64,000 nucleotides of DNA from Streptomyces sp. NRRL S-37 (lineage in GTDB: Bacteria > Actinomycetota > Actinomycetes > Streptomycetales > Streptomycetaceae). Within the stretch, counting starts at the first letter, position 1, and the number at the start of each line of letters is the position of its first letter. The translations under genes were made by a program, and so were the position numbers. The stretch covers positions 1 to 64,000 of the forward strand of contig NZ_JOIZ01000006.1 of NCBI RefSeq assembly GCF_000721605.1, in the 5' to 3' direction. The notes beneath the pieces are model-generated. The model saw only the letters and a list, made by a program, of their open reading frames with translations. It was not told where the DNA came from and searched no databases. This document shows, piece after piece, positions 16,297-24,490 of the stretch.

Positions 16297-17454
16297 ATGA
16301 GCGACAGGCACATCAGTCAGCACTTCGAGACACTCGCGATCCACGCGGGCAACACCGCCGACCCCCTGACGGGCGCGGTCGTCCCGCCGATCTACCAGGT
16401 GTCCACCTACAAGCAGGACGGCGTCGGCGGCCTGCGCGGCGGCTACGAGTACAGCCGCAGCGCCAATCCGACCAGGACCGCGCTGGAGGAGAACCTCGCC
16501 GCCCTGGAGGGCGGCCGCCGCGGCCTCGCGTTCGCGTCCGGACTGGCGGCCGAGGACTGCCTGTTGCGTACGCTGCTCAGCCCCGGCGACCACGTGGTGA
16601 TCCCGAACGACGCGTACGGCGGCACGTTCCGCCTCTTCGCCAAGGTCGTCGCCCGCTGGGGCGTGGAGTGGTCGGTGGCCGACACCAGCGACCCGGCCGC
16701 CGTGCGGGCCGCCCTCACCCCGAAGACCAAGGCCGTCTGGGTGGAGACCCCCTCCAACCCGCTGCTCGGCATCACCGACATCGCCGCCGTGGCCCAGGTC
16801 GCCCGGGGCGCGGGCGCCCGGCTCGTCGTCGACAACACCTTCGCCACGCCGTACCTCCAGCAGCCGCTCGCGCTCGGCGCGGACGTCGTCGTGCACTCCC
16901 TGACCAAGTACATGGGCGGCCACTCCGACGTCGTCGGCGGTGCCCTGATCACCGGCGACGCGGAGCTGGGCGAGGAGCTCGCCTTCCACCAGAACGCGAT
17001 GGGCGCGGTCGCAGGACCCTTCGACTCCTGGCTGGTGCTGCGCGGCACCAAGACGCTCTCGGTCCGCATGGACCGGCACAGCGAGAACGCCACGAAGGTC
17101 GCCGACATGCTCACCCGTCACGCGCGCGTGACGAGCGTCCTGTACCCGGGACTGCCCGACCACCCCGGTCACGAGGTCGCCGCCAAGCAGATGCGCGCCT
17201 TCGGCGGCATGGTCTCCTTCCGCGTGGAGGGCGGCGAGGAGGCGGCCGTCGAGGTCTGCAACCGGGCCAAGGTGTTCACGCTCGGCGAGTCCCTGGGCGG
17301 CGTCGAGTCGCTGATCGAGCACCCCGGGCGGATGACGCACGCGTCCGCGGCCGGTTCCGCGCTCGAGGTCCCCGCCGACCTGGTGCGCCTCTCCGTGGGC
17401 ATCGAGAACGTCGACGACCTGCTCGAAGACCTCCAGCAGGCGCTCGGCCGGTAG
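16297..17454 (+). CDS. metB: Cystathionine gamma-synthase/lyase-type PLP enzyme
   Basis: A 385-residue enzyme of the Cys/Met metabolism PLP family. The Schiff-base lysine is Lys204 in HSLTKYMGGHSDVVGG, and the family motifs EYSRSANPTR, ASGLAAED and ETPSNPLL are present. It either joins activated homoserine with cysteine to give cystathionine or splits cystathionine to cysteine; the two cannot be separated safely by sequence. The Streptomyces gene here is usually annotated cystathionine gamma-synthase. No ribosome site is seen before the ATG. TACCCT at 16283-16288 fits a -10 box of a leaderless or nearly leaderless message. It lies divergent from the TPR-like gene and convergent with the small membrane gene. 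Confidence 0.88.
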   Translation: MSDRHISQHFETLAIHAGNTADPLTGAVVPPIYQVSTYKQDGVGGLRGGYEYSRSANPTRTALEENLAALEGGRRGLAFASGLAAEDCLLRTLLSPGDHVVIPNDAYGGTFRLFAKVVARWGVEWSVADTSDPAAVRAALTPKTKAVWVETPSNPLLGITDIAAVAQVARGAGARLVVDNTFATPYLQQPLALGADVVVHSLTKYMGGHSDVVGGALITGDAELGEELAFHQNAMGAVAGPFDSWLVLRGTKTLSVRMDRHSENATKVADMLTRHARVTSVLYPGLPDHPGHEVAAKQMRAFGGMVSFRVEGGEEAAVEVCNRAKVFTLGESLGGVESLIEHPGRMTHASAAGSALEVPADLVRLSVGIENVDDLLEDLQQALGR

Positions 17455-17461
17455 GCCCCGG

Positions 17462-17710
17462 TCACCAGCCAGTGAGCGGTGGAGTCGTCTCCGACGGCGG
17501 CTCCACCCACGGACGGACCGTCAGCGCCCACACCACGAACGCCACGCTCCCCGCCAGCAACAGCAGCCACATCGCGCGGCGGACGAGCGTCCTGCGGCGC
17601 AGGATGCGGGCCCCGCGGCGGACCGCGTCCGCGTGGAGCTCGGGCGGTACGCGCGGCGCCGGCCGCTCCAGCATCCGCCGTACGGCCGCCTCCCGGCTCT
17701 TCCGGGTCAC
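17462..17710 (-). CDS. Small single-pass membrane protein paired with a sigma-like factor
   Basis: An 82-residue protein with a basic, helical cytoplasmic N-terminus (about 1-44) and one membrane segment (about 46-66, MWLLLLAGSVAFVVWAL). A short outside tail ends PPLTGW. Its GTG start at 17710 overlaps the stop codon of the upstream sigma-factor gene by the GTGA arrangement, so the two are translationally coupled. It has the size and topology of a minimal membrane anti-sigma factor but lacks the zinc motif HxxxCxxC, so that role is inferred from gene pairing alone. Confidence 0.68.
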   Translation of the reverse strand: MTRKSREAAVRRMLERPAPRVPPELHADAVRRGARILRRRTLVRRAMWLLLLAGSVAFVVWALTVRPWVEPPSETTPPLTGW

Positions 17711-18210
17711 GACGGCACCGCCTCGACGCCGCCCACCGCGGGCGCCGGTCCCGGGGGCGGGCGCAGTACGGCGGTCATCGCGCGGTGGAGGACGGCCCGC
17801 ACGCGCTCCGCGGACACACCGAGCAGAGCCGCCGTCTGTTCCTCGGCGACCCCCTCGTGCAGCCGCAGGACCAGGACCAGGCGTTCCTGCGGGGAGAGCC
17901 GGGCCAGTGGGCCCTCCAGGCGGGTGCGGGGGCGGAGCAGCCCGCCGCGCCGGTGCCAGGCGCTGTTCACGAAGCGGGTCGCCAGGTACCGGCGGGTGTG
18001 GGCGTAGGGGTCCGCGCCGTGCAGCCGGTCCCAGCTCGCGTACGTGTGGGCCAGCGCCAGGGTCAGCAGGCGCCGGGCGTGCGGGTTGGCCTCCGGCGGT
18101 TCGGCGGTGAGGAGGGTCGCGGTGTGCAGCAGGCGGGTGCCGGCGCCCGCGACGTACGCCTCGAACTCGTGGGCGCGGGGGTCGTCCTGGGACGTGTGCC
18201 GTTGTCGCAA
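17707..18210 (-). CDS. Sigma-70 region 4-type factor (SigE/ECF family)
   Basis: A 167-residue protein with a region-2-like helical part (about 40-85, TLALAHTYASWDRLHG and YLATRFVNSAWHRRG). A clear region 4 follows at about 100-150: LSPQERLVLVLRLHEGVAEE then QTAALLGVSAERVRAVLHRA. It is the form of short sigma factors numerous in Streptomyces. The start is a TTG at 18210 with GGGGAGG five nt upstream. The next gene is coupled by a 4-nt overlap and encodes a membrane protein that could sequester it. A perfect 8-bp inverted repeat sits 20 bp before the start. The signal and regulon are unknown. Confidence 0.78.
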   Translation of the reverse strand: MRQRHTSQDDPRAHEFEAYVAGAGTRLLHTATLLTAEPPEANPHARRLLTLALAHTYASWDRLHGADPYAHTRRYLATRFVNSAWHRRGGLLRPRTRLEGPLARLSPQERLVLVLRLHEGVAEEQTAALLGVSAERVRAVLHRAMTAVLRPPPGPAPAVGGVEAVPS

Positions 18211-18230
18211 CCGCGCCTCCCCGTCGCTCC

Positions 18231-18249
18231 TGAGAGCCCTTGGCTCTCA
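18231..18249. promoter_or_regulatory. Inverted repeat TGAGAGCC-N3-GGCTCTCA before the sigma-factor gene
   Basis: A perfect 8-bp-arm palindrome with a 3-bp spacer, about 20 bp upstream of the TTG start. Placement suggests an operator or a 5 prime hairpin; the short spacer is poor for an RNA loop, so protein binding is more likely. Confidence 0.45.
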
Positions 18250-18375
18250 TATCAGGCCAGGGGGCGTCCCTCGGTCAAGAGATGTGCGCGTATGGACGAA
18301 TTCCGGTTTTCTCGCCCCCGCCGCCCCTTCCCGTCCCGAAACCGGGGCTCCGCCCCGGACCCCGCTCCTCAAACT

Positions 18376-18420
18376 CCCCCAGAGGGGGTACCCCCGGAGG
18401 GGCTGAATCAGCCCCTCCGG
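18376..18420. terminator. Repeat-derived hairpins after the MarR gene
   Basis: CCGGAGGGGCT (18394-18404) pairs perfectly with AGCCCCTCCGG (18410-18420). Before it is CCCCCAGAGGGGGTACCCCC (18376-18395), a palindromic type of sequence often found between Streptomyces genes. The hairpin ends 4 nt after the MarR stop on the minus strand. Confidence 0.7.
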
Positions 18421-18424
18421 AGAA

Positions 18425-18943
18425 TCAGGAGTCCGCCCGGTCAGGGGCGGACATCCGAGCCGACAGCGCTCCGTTGAAGCGCGTCAGGAGTGCGCAGAAC
18501 GCCTCGCGCTCCTCCGGGGCCCAGTCCTGCGTCAGCTCGGCCATCAACTGGCGCCGCGAGGCGCGCACTTCCTCCAGGCGCGTCTGTCCGCGCGGGGAGA
18601 GCTGGAGCACGACCGCGCGGCCGTCCTCGGGGTGCGAGGTCCGTTTGACCAGGCCGGTGTCCACGAGCGGGGCGACCTGCCGGGTGACCGTCGAGGAGTC
18701 GATGCCCATGCTCGCGGCGAGTGCCTTGACGCCCATGGGGCCTTCGTTGTCGAGGCGATTGAGCAGCAGGTACGCGGCGCGGTCCATCGAGTTGCGCACC
18801 TGGCCGACCCCGCCCAGACGCGTCTGTTCGGCACGGCGGGCGAACAGCGCCACCTCGTGCTGCAGCGTGTCGAGAAGACCGGTGTCGCCGACGGCCGTCA
18901 GGTCCGTCCTCATGTCCATCGACATATCAGGTGTTGTGGGCAT
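18425..18943 (-). CDS. MarR-family transcriptional regulator
   Basis: A 172-residue winged-helix regulator of normal length. The recognition part reads GVKALAASMGIDSSTVTRQV (about 74-93) followed by the wing HPEDGRAVVLQLSPRG. Helices at both ends form the dimer interface. MarR proteins repress nearby genes and let go on binding phenolic or antibiotic-like ligands. The threonine dehydratase gene starts about 145 bp away on the other strand, so one regulated promoter region may serve both. The ATG at 18943 begins MPTTPDMSMDM; in-frame ATGs a few codons further in are also possible starts. Confidence 0.88.
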   Translation of the reverse strand: MPTTPDMSMDMRTDLTAVGDTGLLDTLQHEVALFARRAEQTRLGGVGQVRNSMDRAAYLLLNRLDNEGPMGVKALAASMGIDSSTVTRQVAPLVDTGLVKRTSHPEDGRAVVLQLSPRGQTRLEEVRASRRQLMAELTQDWAPEEREAFCALLTRFNGALSARMSAPDRADS

Positions 18944-19087
18944 GGCCGGGGGCTCACTTCGTGAAGGGCTGCTAATTGGGGGACAGGGTACGCGGCCGGA
19001 CGTCGGCCCGTACCGGCGCTGCGCAAAGCCGAGTCCGCGGATTGGTCACCCCGGTCGCCGCCGGCGGCGAACTGCGATGCTGGAGTC

Positions 19088-20317
19088 ATGAGCCACAGCA
19101 CGGCCGGATCCCTGCGGGCCGTCACTCTCGACGATGTGCGCGGCGCCCGGAAGATGCTCTCGGGCGTGGCACGGACGACCGCGCTGGAGGGCAGCAGGTA
19201 CCTGTCCCGGCGGGTGGGCGCACCGGTGCACCTGAAGTGCGAGAACCTGCAGCGGACGGGGTCGTTCAAGCTGCGCGGCGCGTACGTCCGGATCGCCGGG
19301 CTGCTGCCCGAGGAGCGGGCCGCCGGCGTCGTCGCGGCGAGCGCCGGCAACCACGCGCAGGGCGTCGCGCTGGCGTCGTCGCTGCTCGGGGTGCGGTCCA
19401 CGGTCTTCATGCCGAAGGGCGCCCCGCTGCCGAAGATCAGCGCGACCCGGGAGTACGGCGCCGAGGTGCGCCTGGAGGGCCAGGTGGTCGACGAGACGCT
19501 GGCCGCGGCGATGGAGTACGCCCACCGGACGGGCGCCGTGTTCATCCACCCCTTCGACCACCCGGATGTCATCGCGGGCCAGGGCACGGTGGGCCTGGAG
19601 ATCCTGGACCAGTGCCCCGAGGTGCGCACGATCGTCGTCGGGGTCGGTGGGGGCGGGCTGGCCGCCGGGATCGCGGTCGCGGTGAAGGAGCTGCGGCCCG
19701 ATGTGCGGATCGTCGGCGTGCAGGCGGCGGGCGCGGCGGCGTATCCGCCCTCGCTGGCGGCCGGGCGTCCGGTGGCGGTGCGCGACCCGGTGACGATGGC
19801 CGACGGGATCAAGGTGGGGCGGCCCGGTGACGTGCCGTTCGGGATCGTCGGCGAGCTGGTGGACGAGGTGTGCACGGTCACCGAGGACGAGCTGTCGGCC
19901 GCGCTGCTGCTCTGCCTGGAGCGGGCCAAGCTGGTCGTCGAGCCGGCCGGGGCGAGTCCGGTCGCGGCGCTGCTGAGCCGGCCCGGTGCCTTCGAGGGGC
20001 CGGTCGTCGCGGTGCTGTCCGGCGGCAACGTGGACCCGGTGCTGATGGAGCGGGTGCTGCGGCACGGCATGGCCGCGCAGGGCCGCTACCTGGCCGTACG
20101 GCTGCGCCTGACGGACCGGCCGGGCGCGCTCGCCTCGCTTCTGGGGGCGTTGTCAGTGGCGGACGCCAACGTCCTCGACGTGAGCCATGTACGGACCGAC
20201 CCACGGCTCGGGCTCACGGAGGCGGAGGTCGAGCTGCACCTGGAGACCAAGGGCCCGGAGCACTGCGCGGAGGTCAACAGGGCTCTGAGCGAGGCGGGTT
20301 ACACGGTCATGGGCTGA
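19088..20317 (+). CDS. Threonine dehydratase with C-terminal ACT domain
   Basis: A 409-residue PLP enzyme that converts L-threonine to 2-oxobutanoate and ammonia. The catalytic Lys61 is in GSFKLRGA, the phosphate-binding Gly loop is VGVGGGGLAAG, and SAGNHAQGVA is conserved. A single ACT regulatory domain occupies about 335-409. Length with one ACT domain matches the TdcB-like class that is often catabolic, rather than the long biosynthetic IlvA with two ACT domains. In Streptomyces such enzymes supply 2-oxobutanoate for isoleucine or for propionyl units. The ATG at 19088 has GGAG only 2-3 nt before it, so leaderless initiation is possible. Confidence 0.9.
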   Translation: MSHSTAGSLRAVTLDDVRGARKMLSGVARTTALEGSRYLSRRVGAPVHLKCENLQRTGSFKLRGAYVRIAGLLPEERAAGVVAASAGNHAQGVALASSLLGVRSTVFMPKGAPLPKISATREYGAEVRLEGQVVDETLAAAMEYAHRTGAVFIHPFDHPDVIAGQGTVGLEILDQCPEVRTIVVGVGGGGLAAGIAVAVKELRPDVRIVGVQAAGAAAYPPSLAAGRPVAVRDPVTMADGIKVGRPGDVPFGIVGELVDEVCTVTEDELSAALLLCLERAKLVVEPAGASPVAALLSRPGAFEGPVVAVLSGGNVDPVLMERVLRHGMAAQGRYLAVRLRLTDRPGALASLLGALSVADANVLDVSHVRTDPRLGLTEAEVELHLETKGPEHCAEVNRALSEAGYTVMG

Positions 20318-20359
20318 CGCCCGGCGGGGTGTCACTCCTTCGGGTGACTCCATTGTGAG

Positions 20360-20375
20360 ACGCGATACATCGCGT
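20360..20375. promoter_or_regulatory. Perfect palindrome ACGCGAT-AC-ATCGCGT before the DrrAB-type operon
   Basis: Seven-base arms around an AC spacer, about 125 bp before the ATPase gene. A size of 16 bp is typical of TetR or PadR dimer sites, and PadR/TetR regulators often control drug exporters. No such regulator gene lies next to it. Confidence 0.5.
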
Positions 20376-20500
20376 TATTGTGTGTCCTGCCGCCGGGTGG
20401 CCGCCGTCCGTCCCGCCGCCCGCGCCCGGCGAAAAATCCGAGCACACCACAGCGCGCAAACCTAGGCTTTCCGAAGAATCACGATGACGTGGAGACTCAT

Positions 20501-21493
20501 ATGCCAGGCGCCATCTATGCCGAAGGTCTGGTCAAGACCTTCGGGAACGTAAGGGCACTGGACGGCGTCGACCTGGAGGTCCCCGAGGGCACCGTCCTGG
20601 GCCTGCTCGGGCCCAACGGCGCGGGGAAGACCACCACCGTCCGCTGCCTGACCACCCTGCTGCGGCCCGACAGCGGCAAGGCGGTCGTCGCCGGCCTCGA
20701 CGTGCTGAAACAGCCCGACGCCGTACGCCGCTCCATCGGCCTGTCCGGCCAGTTCGCCGCCGTCGACGAGTACCTGACCGGCCGCGAGAACCTGCGGATG
20801 GTCGGACAGCTCTACCAGTTGAAGGCGAAGGCGGCGAAGGCCCGCGCGGACGAACTGCTGGAGCAGTTCCACCTCGCGGACGCCGCCGACCGCACCGCCA
20901 AGACCTACTCCGGGGGCATGCGCCGCCGCCTCGACCTCGCCGCCGCCCTGGTCGTCTCACCGCCCGTGATGTTCATGGACGAGCCGACCACCGGCCTCGA
21001 CCCACGCAATCGCCAGCAGTTGTGGGAGGTGATCAAACAGCTCGTCTCCGACGGTACGACCCTGCTGCTCACCACCCAGTACCTGGAGGAGGCCGACCAC
21101 CTCGCGCACGACATCGCGGTCGTCGACCACGGCAAGGTCATCGCCCAGGGGACCTCCGACCAGCTCAAGGCCCGCACCGGCGGCGAACGCGTCGAGGTCG
21201 TGGTGCACGAACGCGAGCACATCCGGTCGGCGTCCGCCCTCCTCGACAAGTACAGCCTGCGCGGCGCCGGCCAGGGCGACACCACGGTCGAGGACCACAT
21301 GCGCAAGATCACCACACCGGTCTCCGGCGGCGCCAAGCTCCTCGCCGAGATCATCCGTGACCTCGACACCGAAGGCATCGAGATCGACGACATCGGCCTG
21401 CGCCGCCCCACCCTCGACGACGTCTTCCTCTCCCTCACCGGCCACGTCGCGGAGGCCAAGGACGACGAGGACACCAAGGAGACCGCGAAATGA
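20501..21493 (+). CDS. DrrA-type ABC transporter ATP-binding protein
   Basis: A 330-residue ATPase of the daunorubicin-resistance type. Walker A is GPNGAGKTT, the signature is YSGGMRRRLDLAAAL and Walker B is VMFMDEPTTGLDPRN. The C-terminal extension (about 230-330), with a duplicated regulatory region, is typical of DrrA and longer than in importer ATPases. The ATG at 20501 has GTGGAG upstream. It overlaps the permease gene by ATGA (21490-21493). The pair should export a hydrophobic drug or lipid; the substrate is not predictable and there is no antibiotic cluster beside it. Confidence 0.93.
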   Translation: MPGAIYAEGLVKTFGNVRALDGVDLEVPEGTVLGLLGPNGAGKTTTVRCLTTLLRPDSGKAVVAGLDVLKQPDAVRRSIGLSGQFAAVDEYLTGRENLRMVGQLYQLKAKAAKARADELLEQFHLADAADRTAKTYSGGMRRRLDLAAALVVSPPVMFMDEPTTGLDPRNRQQLWEVIKQLVSDGTTLLLTTQYLEEADHLAHDIAVVDHGKVIAQGTSDQLKARTGGERVEVVVHEREHIRSASALLDKYSLRGAGQGDTTVEDHMRKITTPVSGGAKLLAEIIRDLDTEGIEIDDIGLRRPTLDDVFLSLTGHVAEAKDDEDTKETAK

Positions 21494-22338
21494 GCGCCGT
21501 CACCGACACCGTCCGGATCACGGCCCCCGGCAACCCCATCGGCCGGTCGATCCGGGACTCCCTGGTCGTCGCCCGCAGGAATCTGATCCGCATGGCCCGG
21601 ATTCCCGAGATGCTCATCTTCGGGCTGTTCCAGCCCATCATGTTCGTGGTGCTGTTCACCTACGTGTTCGGCGGCTCGATCCAGGTCGGCTCGTCCAGCT
21701 CCACCCAGGCCTACCGCGAGTTCCTGATGGCCGGCATCTTCGCCCAGACCGTCACGTTCGCCACGGCGGGAGCGGGGGCGGGCATCGCCGACGACATGCA
21801 CAAGGGACTCATCGACCGCTTCCGCTCCCTGCCGATGTCACGGGGCGCGGTGCTGACCGGCCGCACCATGGCCGACCTGGTGCAGACGGCGCTCACCCTC
21901 GTCGTGCTGGCGGTCGTCGCCGTGCTCGTCGGCTGGCGCACGCACGAGAATTTCGGCAAGGTGCTCGTCGGATTCGGCCTGCTCCTGCTGCTGGGGTACG
22001 CGTTCTCCTGGATCGGCGCACTCATCGGCCTGTCCGTGCGCACTCCCGAAGCGGCGACCTCGGGCGGCTTGATCTGGCTGTTTCCGCTGACGTTCATCTC
22101 GAACGCGTTCGTGGACGCGAACCAGATGCCGTCCTTCCTCCGGCACATCGCGGAGTGGAACCCGTTCAGCGCCACCGTGCAGGCATGCCGTGAGATGTTC
22201 GGCAACCTTCCCCCGGGCTTCCGGACACCCGACGCGTGGCCCATGCAGCACCCCGTCTGGGCCTCGTTGATCTGGTCGGTCCTGATCATCGCGTTCTTCC
22301 GGACGCTCGCCGTGCGCAAGTACCGCTCGGCGGCATGA
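21490..22338 (+). CDS. DrrB-type ABC-2 transporter permease
   Basis: A 282-residue membrane protein with six hydrophobic segments. The ABC-2 signature region comes after the fifth (LIWLFPLTFISNAFVDANQM, then a conserved stretch near the last outside loop). The family pattern RNLIRMARIPEMLIFGLFQP is at the N-terminus, where an amphipathic helix precedes the first membrane segment. The start codon overlaps the stop of the ATPase gene by 4 nt, so the proteins are made in a fixed ratio. It is followed by a strong terminator with a GCAA tetraloop. Confidence 0.93.
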   Translation: MSAVTDTVRITAPGNPIGRSIRDSLVVARRNLIRMARIPEMLIFGLFQPIMFVVLFTYVFGGSIQVGSSSSTQAYREFLMAGIFAQTVTFATAGAGAGIADDMHKGLIDRFRSLPMSRGAVLTGRTMADLVQTALTLVVLAVVAVLVGWRTHENFGKVLVGFGLLLLLGYAFSWIGALIGLSVRTPEAATSGGLIWLFPLTFISNAFVDANQMPSFLRHIAEWNPFSATVQACREMFGNLPPGFRTPDAWPMQHPVWASLIWSVLIIAFFRTLAVRKYRSAA

Positions 22339-22342
22339 CGAA

Positions 22343-22371
22343 GCCCCCGGCACCGCAAGGGTGCCGGGGGC
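22343..22371. terminator. GNRA-loop terminator between convergent permease and greA genes
   Basis: GCCCCCGGCACC pairs with GGTGCCGGGGGC around a GCAA-type loop. The permease stop is 4 nt before and the greA stop 25 nt after, so it can serve both strands. Confidence 0.85.
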
Positions 22372-22395
22372 CCGTCGGGGACTCGCGGGGGCCGG

Positions 22396-22893
22396 TCAGC
22401 CGTTGTACGGCTTCGCCTCCAGGATCTTCACCGAGGCCTTCTTGCCGTTCGGCAGCTCGTACTCCGCGTCCTCACCGACCTTGTGGCCGATGACGCCCGA
22501 GCCGAGCGGGGACTGCGGCGAGTAGGTCTCGATGTCGGCGCTCGCGTACTCGCGGGAGGCGAGCAGGAAGGACAGCGTGTCGTCCTCGTCGCCGTCGAAG
22601 GCGATGGTCACGACCATGCCGGGCGCCACCACGCCGTCGGCCGCCGGGGCCTCGCCGACCTTGGCGTTCTCGAGGAGCTGGGTCAGCTGGCGCACACGGA
22701 GCTCCTGCTTGCCCTGCTCCTCCTTGGCCGCGTGGTACCCGCCGTTCTCCCGCAGGTCGCCCTCCTCGCGCGCGGCGGCGATCTTCGCGGCGATCTCCGT
22801 GCGCGCGGGACCAGTAAGGTACGCAAGCTCGTCCTTGAGCTTGTTGTACGCCTCCTGGGTCAGCCAGGTGACGTTCTCGCTGGTCTGGGTCAC
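22396..22893 (-). CDS. greA: Transcription elongation factor GreA
   Basis: A 165-residue GreA. The N-terminal antiparallel coiled coil (about 5-80) carries the acidic tip REEGDLRENGGYHAAKEE, which reaches into the RNA polymerase channel and promotes cleavage of backtracked RNA. The C-terminal FKBP-like globular domain (about 90-165) ends with SPLGSGVIGHKVGEDAEYEL. The GTG start at 22893 (VTQTSENVTWL) has GAGGAGC before it. Upstream in-frame codons would lengthen the coil end without homology. It is a single gene ending against the DrrB-type permease gene. Confidence 0.95.
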   Translation of the reverse strand: MTQTSENVTWLTQEAYNKLKDELAYLTGPARTEIAAKIAAAREEGDLRENGGYHAAKEEQGKQELRVRQLTQLLENAKVGEAPAADGVVAPGMVVTIAFDGDEDDTLSFLLASREYASADIETYSPQSPLGSGVIGHKVGEDAEYELPNGKKASVKILEAKPYNG

Positions 22894-23061
22894 AGGTGCT
22901 CCTCGTAGGTACTGGGAATACAAAGCATCGCCCTACCCAGAAGGATGTTCCTCCAGGGATGGGCGAAACCACGAGCCTAACAATTGAGTGCCCGCAGGGG
23001 GAGGACATAAGCCACCTGACTCATATCAGCGCAGGTCAGTGGCCGGGTATTCCCCGCTGTG

Positions 23062-23460
23062 TCAGTTCGTGTGGCAGCCGATGAGCTCGGCCGAGGTGCC
23101 CTGGGAGGTGGTGCGGAGTGTGACGACCTGGTCGACGCGCGTGGCGTCCTCGCCGAAACGGAAGTCGGCGCGGCCCACCTCGGTGCCGTCCTCGGACTGG
23201 GAGCGGACCGTGCAGTAGCCGGCGACACCCGCGTCCTTGTGCACCTCCAGGTGCACCTTCACGGAGTCCTCGGAGGTGTCGAAACCGATCACCTCGGCGC
23301 TGATCTCGTTCTGGGCGACGTAGTGGTAGCCGAACCAGCCGATCAGCCCGAGCATCAGCACCGCCAGCACGGCGCCGACGACCTTGAGCGTGCGGTCGGC
23401 ACGCTCGTCCGAGGAGCGGCCGTAACGGCCCTCGGGCAGCCGCGTGCTCGACGTACTCAT
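23062..23460 (-). CDS. DUF4307 membrane protein next to mca
   Basis: A 132-residue protein with a cytoplasmic N-terminus, one membrane segment (about 26-47, VVGAVLAVLMLGLIGWFGYH) and an outside beta-rich domain of about 85 residues with two Cys (GYCTVRS and IGCHTN) that may form a disulfide. This is the DUF4307 family of actinobacteria, nearly always adjacent to mycothiol conjugate amidase, as here. A link to thiol metabolism or to the export of mercapturates is possible but unproven. Confidence 0.85.
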   Translation of the reverse strand: MSTSSTRLPEGRYGRSSDERADRTLKVVGAVLAVLMLGLIGWFGYHYVAQNEISAEVIGFDTSEDSVKVHLEVHKDAGVAGYCTVRSQSEDGTEVGRADFRFGEDATRVDQVVTLRTTSQGTSAELIGCHTN

Positions 23461-23548
23461 GATCGTCTCCTCGGCAGGAAGGGACCGTTGTCCCCGGGCG
23501 GGCCCCGGAGCGCGGACTCCGGAATTTTTCGTCCCCCGATTCGGTCAC

Positions 23549-23554
23549 TATAGA
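23549..23554 (+). promoter_or_regulatory. Candidate -10 box TATAGA of mca
   Basis: TATAGA stands 55 nt before the TTG start in an AT-richer patch between the divergent genes. No good -35 box is seen 17 bp upstream. Confidence 0.3.
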
Positions 23555-23608
23555 AGCCTGCGACCGGGCCGCCGCACTGAGGGCGCCTACCGACTTGAGG
23601 ATTGAGTC

Positions 23609-24490
23609 TTGACTGACCAGCTGCGACTGATGGCCGTGCACGCCCACCCCGACGACGAGTCGAGCAAGGGCGCGGCCACCATGGCGAAGTACGTGTCCGA
23701 GGGGGTGGACGTGCTGGTGGTGACCTGCACGGGCGGGGAGCGCGGCTCCATCCTCAACCCGAAACTGCAGGGCGACGCGTACATCGAGGAGCACATCCAC
23801 GAGGTGCGCAAGAAGGAGATGGACGAGGCCCGCGAGATCCTCGGGGTCAAGCAGGAGTGGCTGGGCTTCGTCGACTCCGGGCTGCCCGAGGGCGACCCGC
23901 TGCCGCCGCTGCCGGAGGGCTGCTTCGCCCTGGAGGACGTCGACAAGGCGGCCGGTGAGCTGGTGCGGAAGATCCGCTCCTTCCGTCCCCAGGTGATCAC
24001 CACCTATGACGAGAACGGCGGCTACCCGCACCCCGACCACATCATGACCCACAAGATCACGATGGTGGCGTTCGAGGGGGCGGCGGACACCGCGAAGTAC
24101 CCGGAGGGCGAGTACGGCCCGGCGTACCAGCCGCTGAAGGTGTACTACAACCAGGGGTTCAACCGTCCCCGCACCGAGGCGCTGCACCAGGCGATGCTGG
24201 ACCGCGGCCTGGAGTCGCCGTACGGGGACTGGCTGAAGCGCTGGAGCGAGTTCGAGCGCAAGGAGCGCACGCTCACCACGCACGTGCCGTGCGCCGACTT
24301 CTTCGAGATCCGCGACAAGGCGCTGATCGCGCACGCGACGCAGATCGACCCCGACGGGGGCTGGTTCCGGGTGCCGATGGACCTCCAGCGGGAGGTCTGG
24401 CCGACGGAGGAGTACGAGCTGGCGAAGTCCCTCGTCGATACCTCCCTCCCCGAGGACGACCTCTTCGCGGGCATCCGGGACAATGCCTGA
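23609..24490 (+). CDS. mca: Mycothiol S-conjugate amidase
   Basis: A 293-residue zinc hydrolase that cuts mycothiol S-conjugates to glucosaminyl-inositol and an exported mercapturic acid, so detoxifying electrophiles and antibiotics. The N-terminal zinc motif is VHAHPDDESSKG (His13, Asp16), and the third metal ligand is His144 in HPDHI. Features of Mca over the related deacetylase MshB are the length and the neighbouring DUF4307 gene. The start is the TTG at 23609, where homology begins. The last eight bases overlap the next gene. Confidence 0.93.
   Translation: MTDQLRLMAVHAHPDDESSKGAATMAKYVSEGVDVLVVTCTGGERGSILNPKLQGDAYIEEHIHEVRKKEMDEAREILGVKQEWLGFVDSGLPEGDPLPPLPEGCFALEDVDKAAGELVRKIRSFRPQVITTYDENGGYPHPDHIMTHKITMVAFEGAADTAKYPEGEYGPAYQPLKVYYNQGFNRPRTEALHQAMLDRGLESPYGDWLKRWSEFERKERTLTTHVPCADFFEIRDKALIAHATQIDPDGGWFRVPMDLQREVWPTEEYELAKSLVDTSLPEDDLFAGIRDNA

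Noticed and set aside
20501-22338. Part of an antibiotic biosynthesis cluster because of DrrAB-like pump genes
   Set aside because: Neighbours are housekeeping genes (threonine dehydratase, greA, mca) and no biosynthetic enzymes are present.
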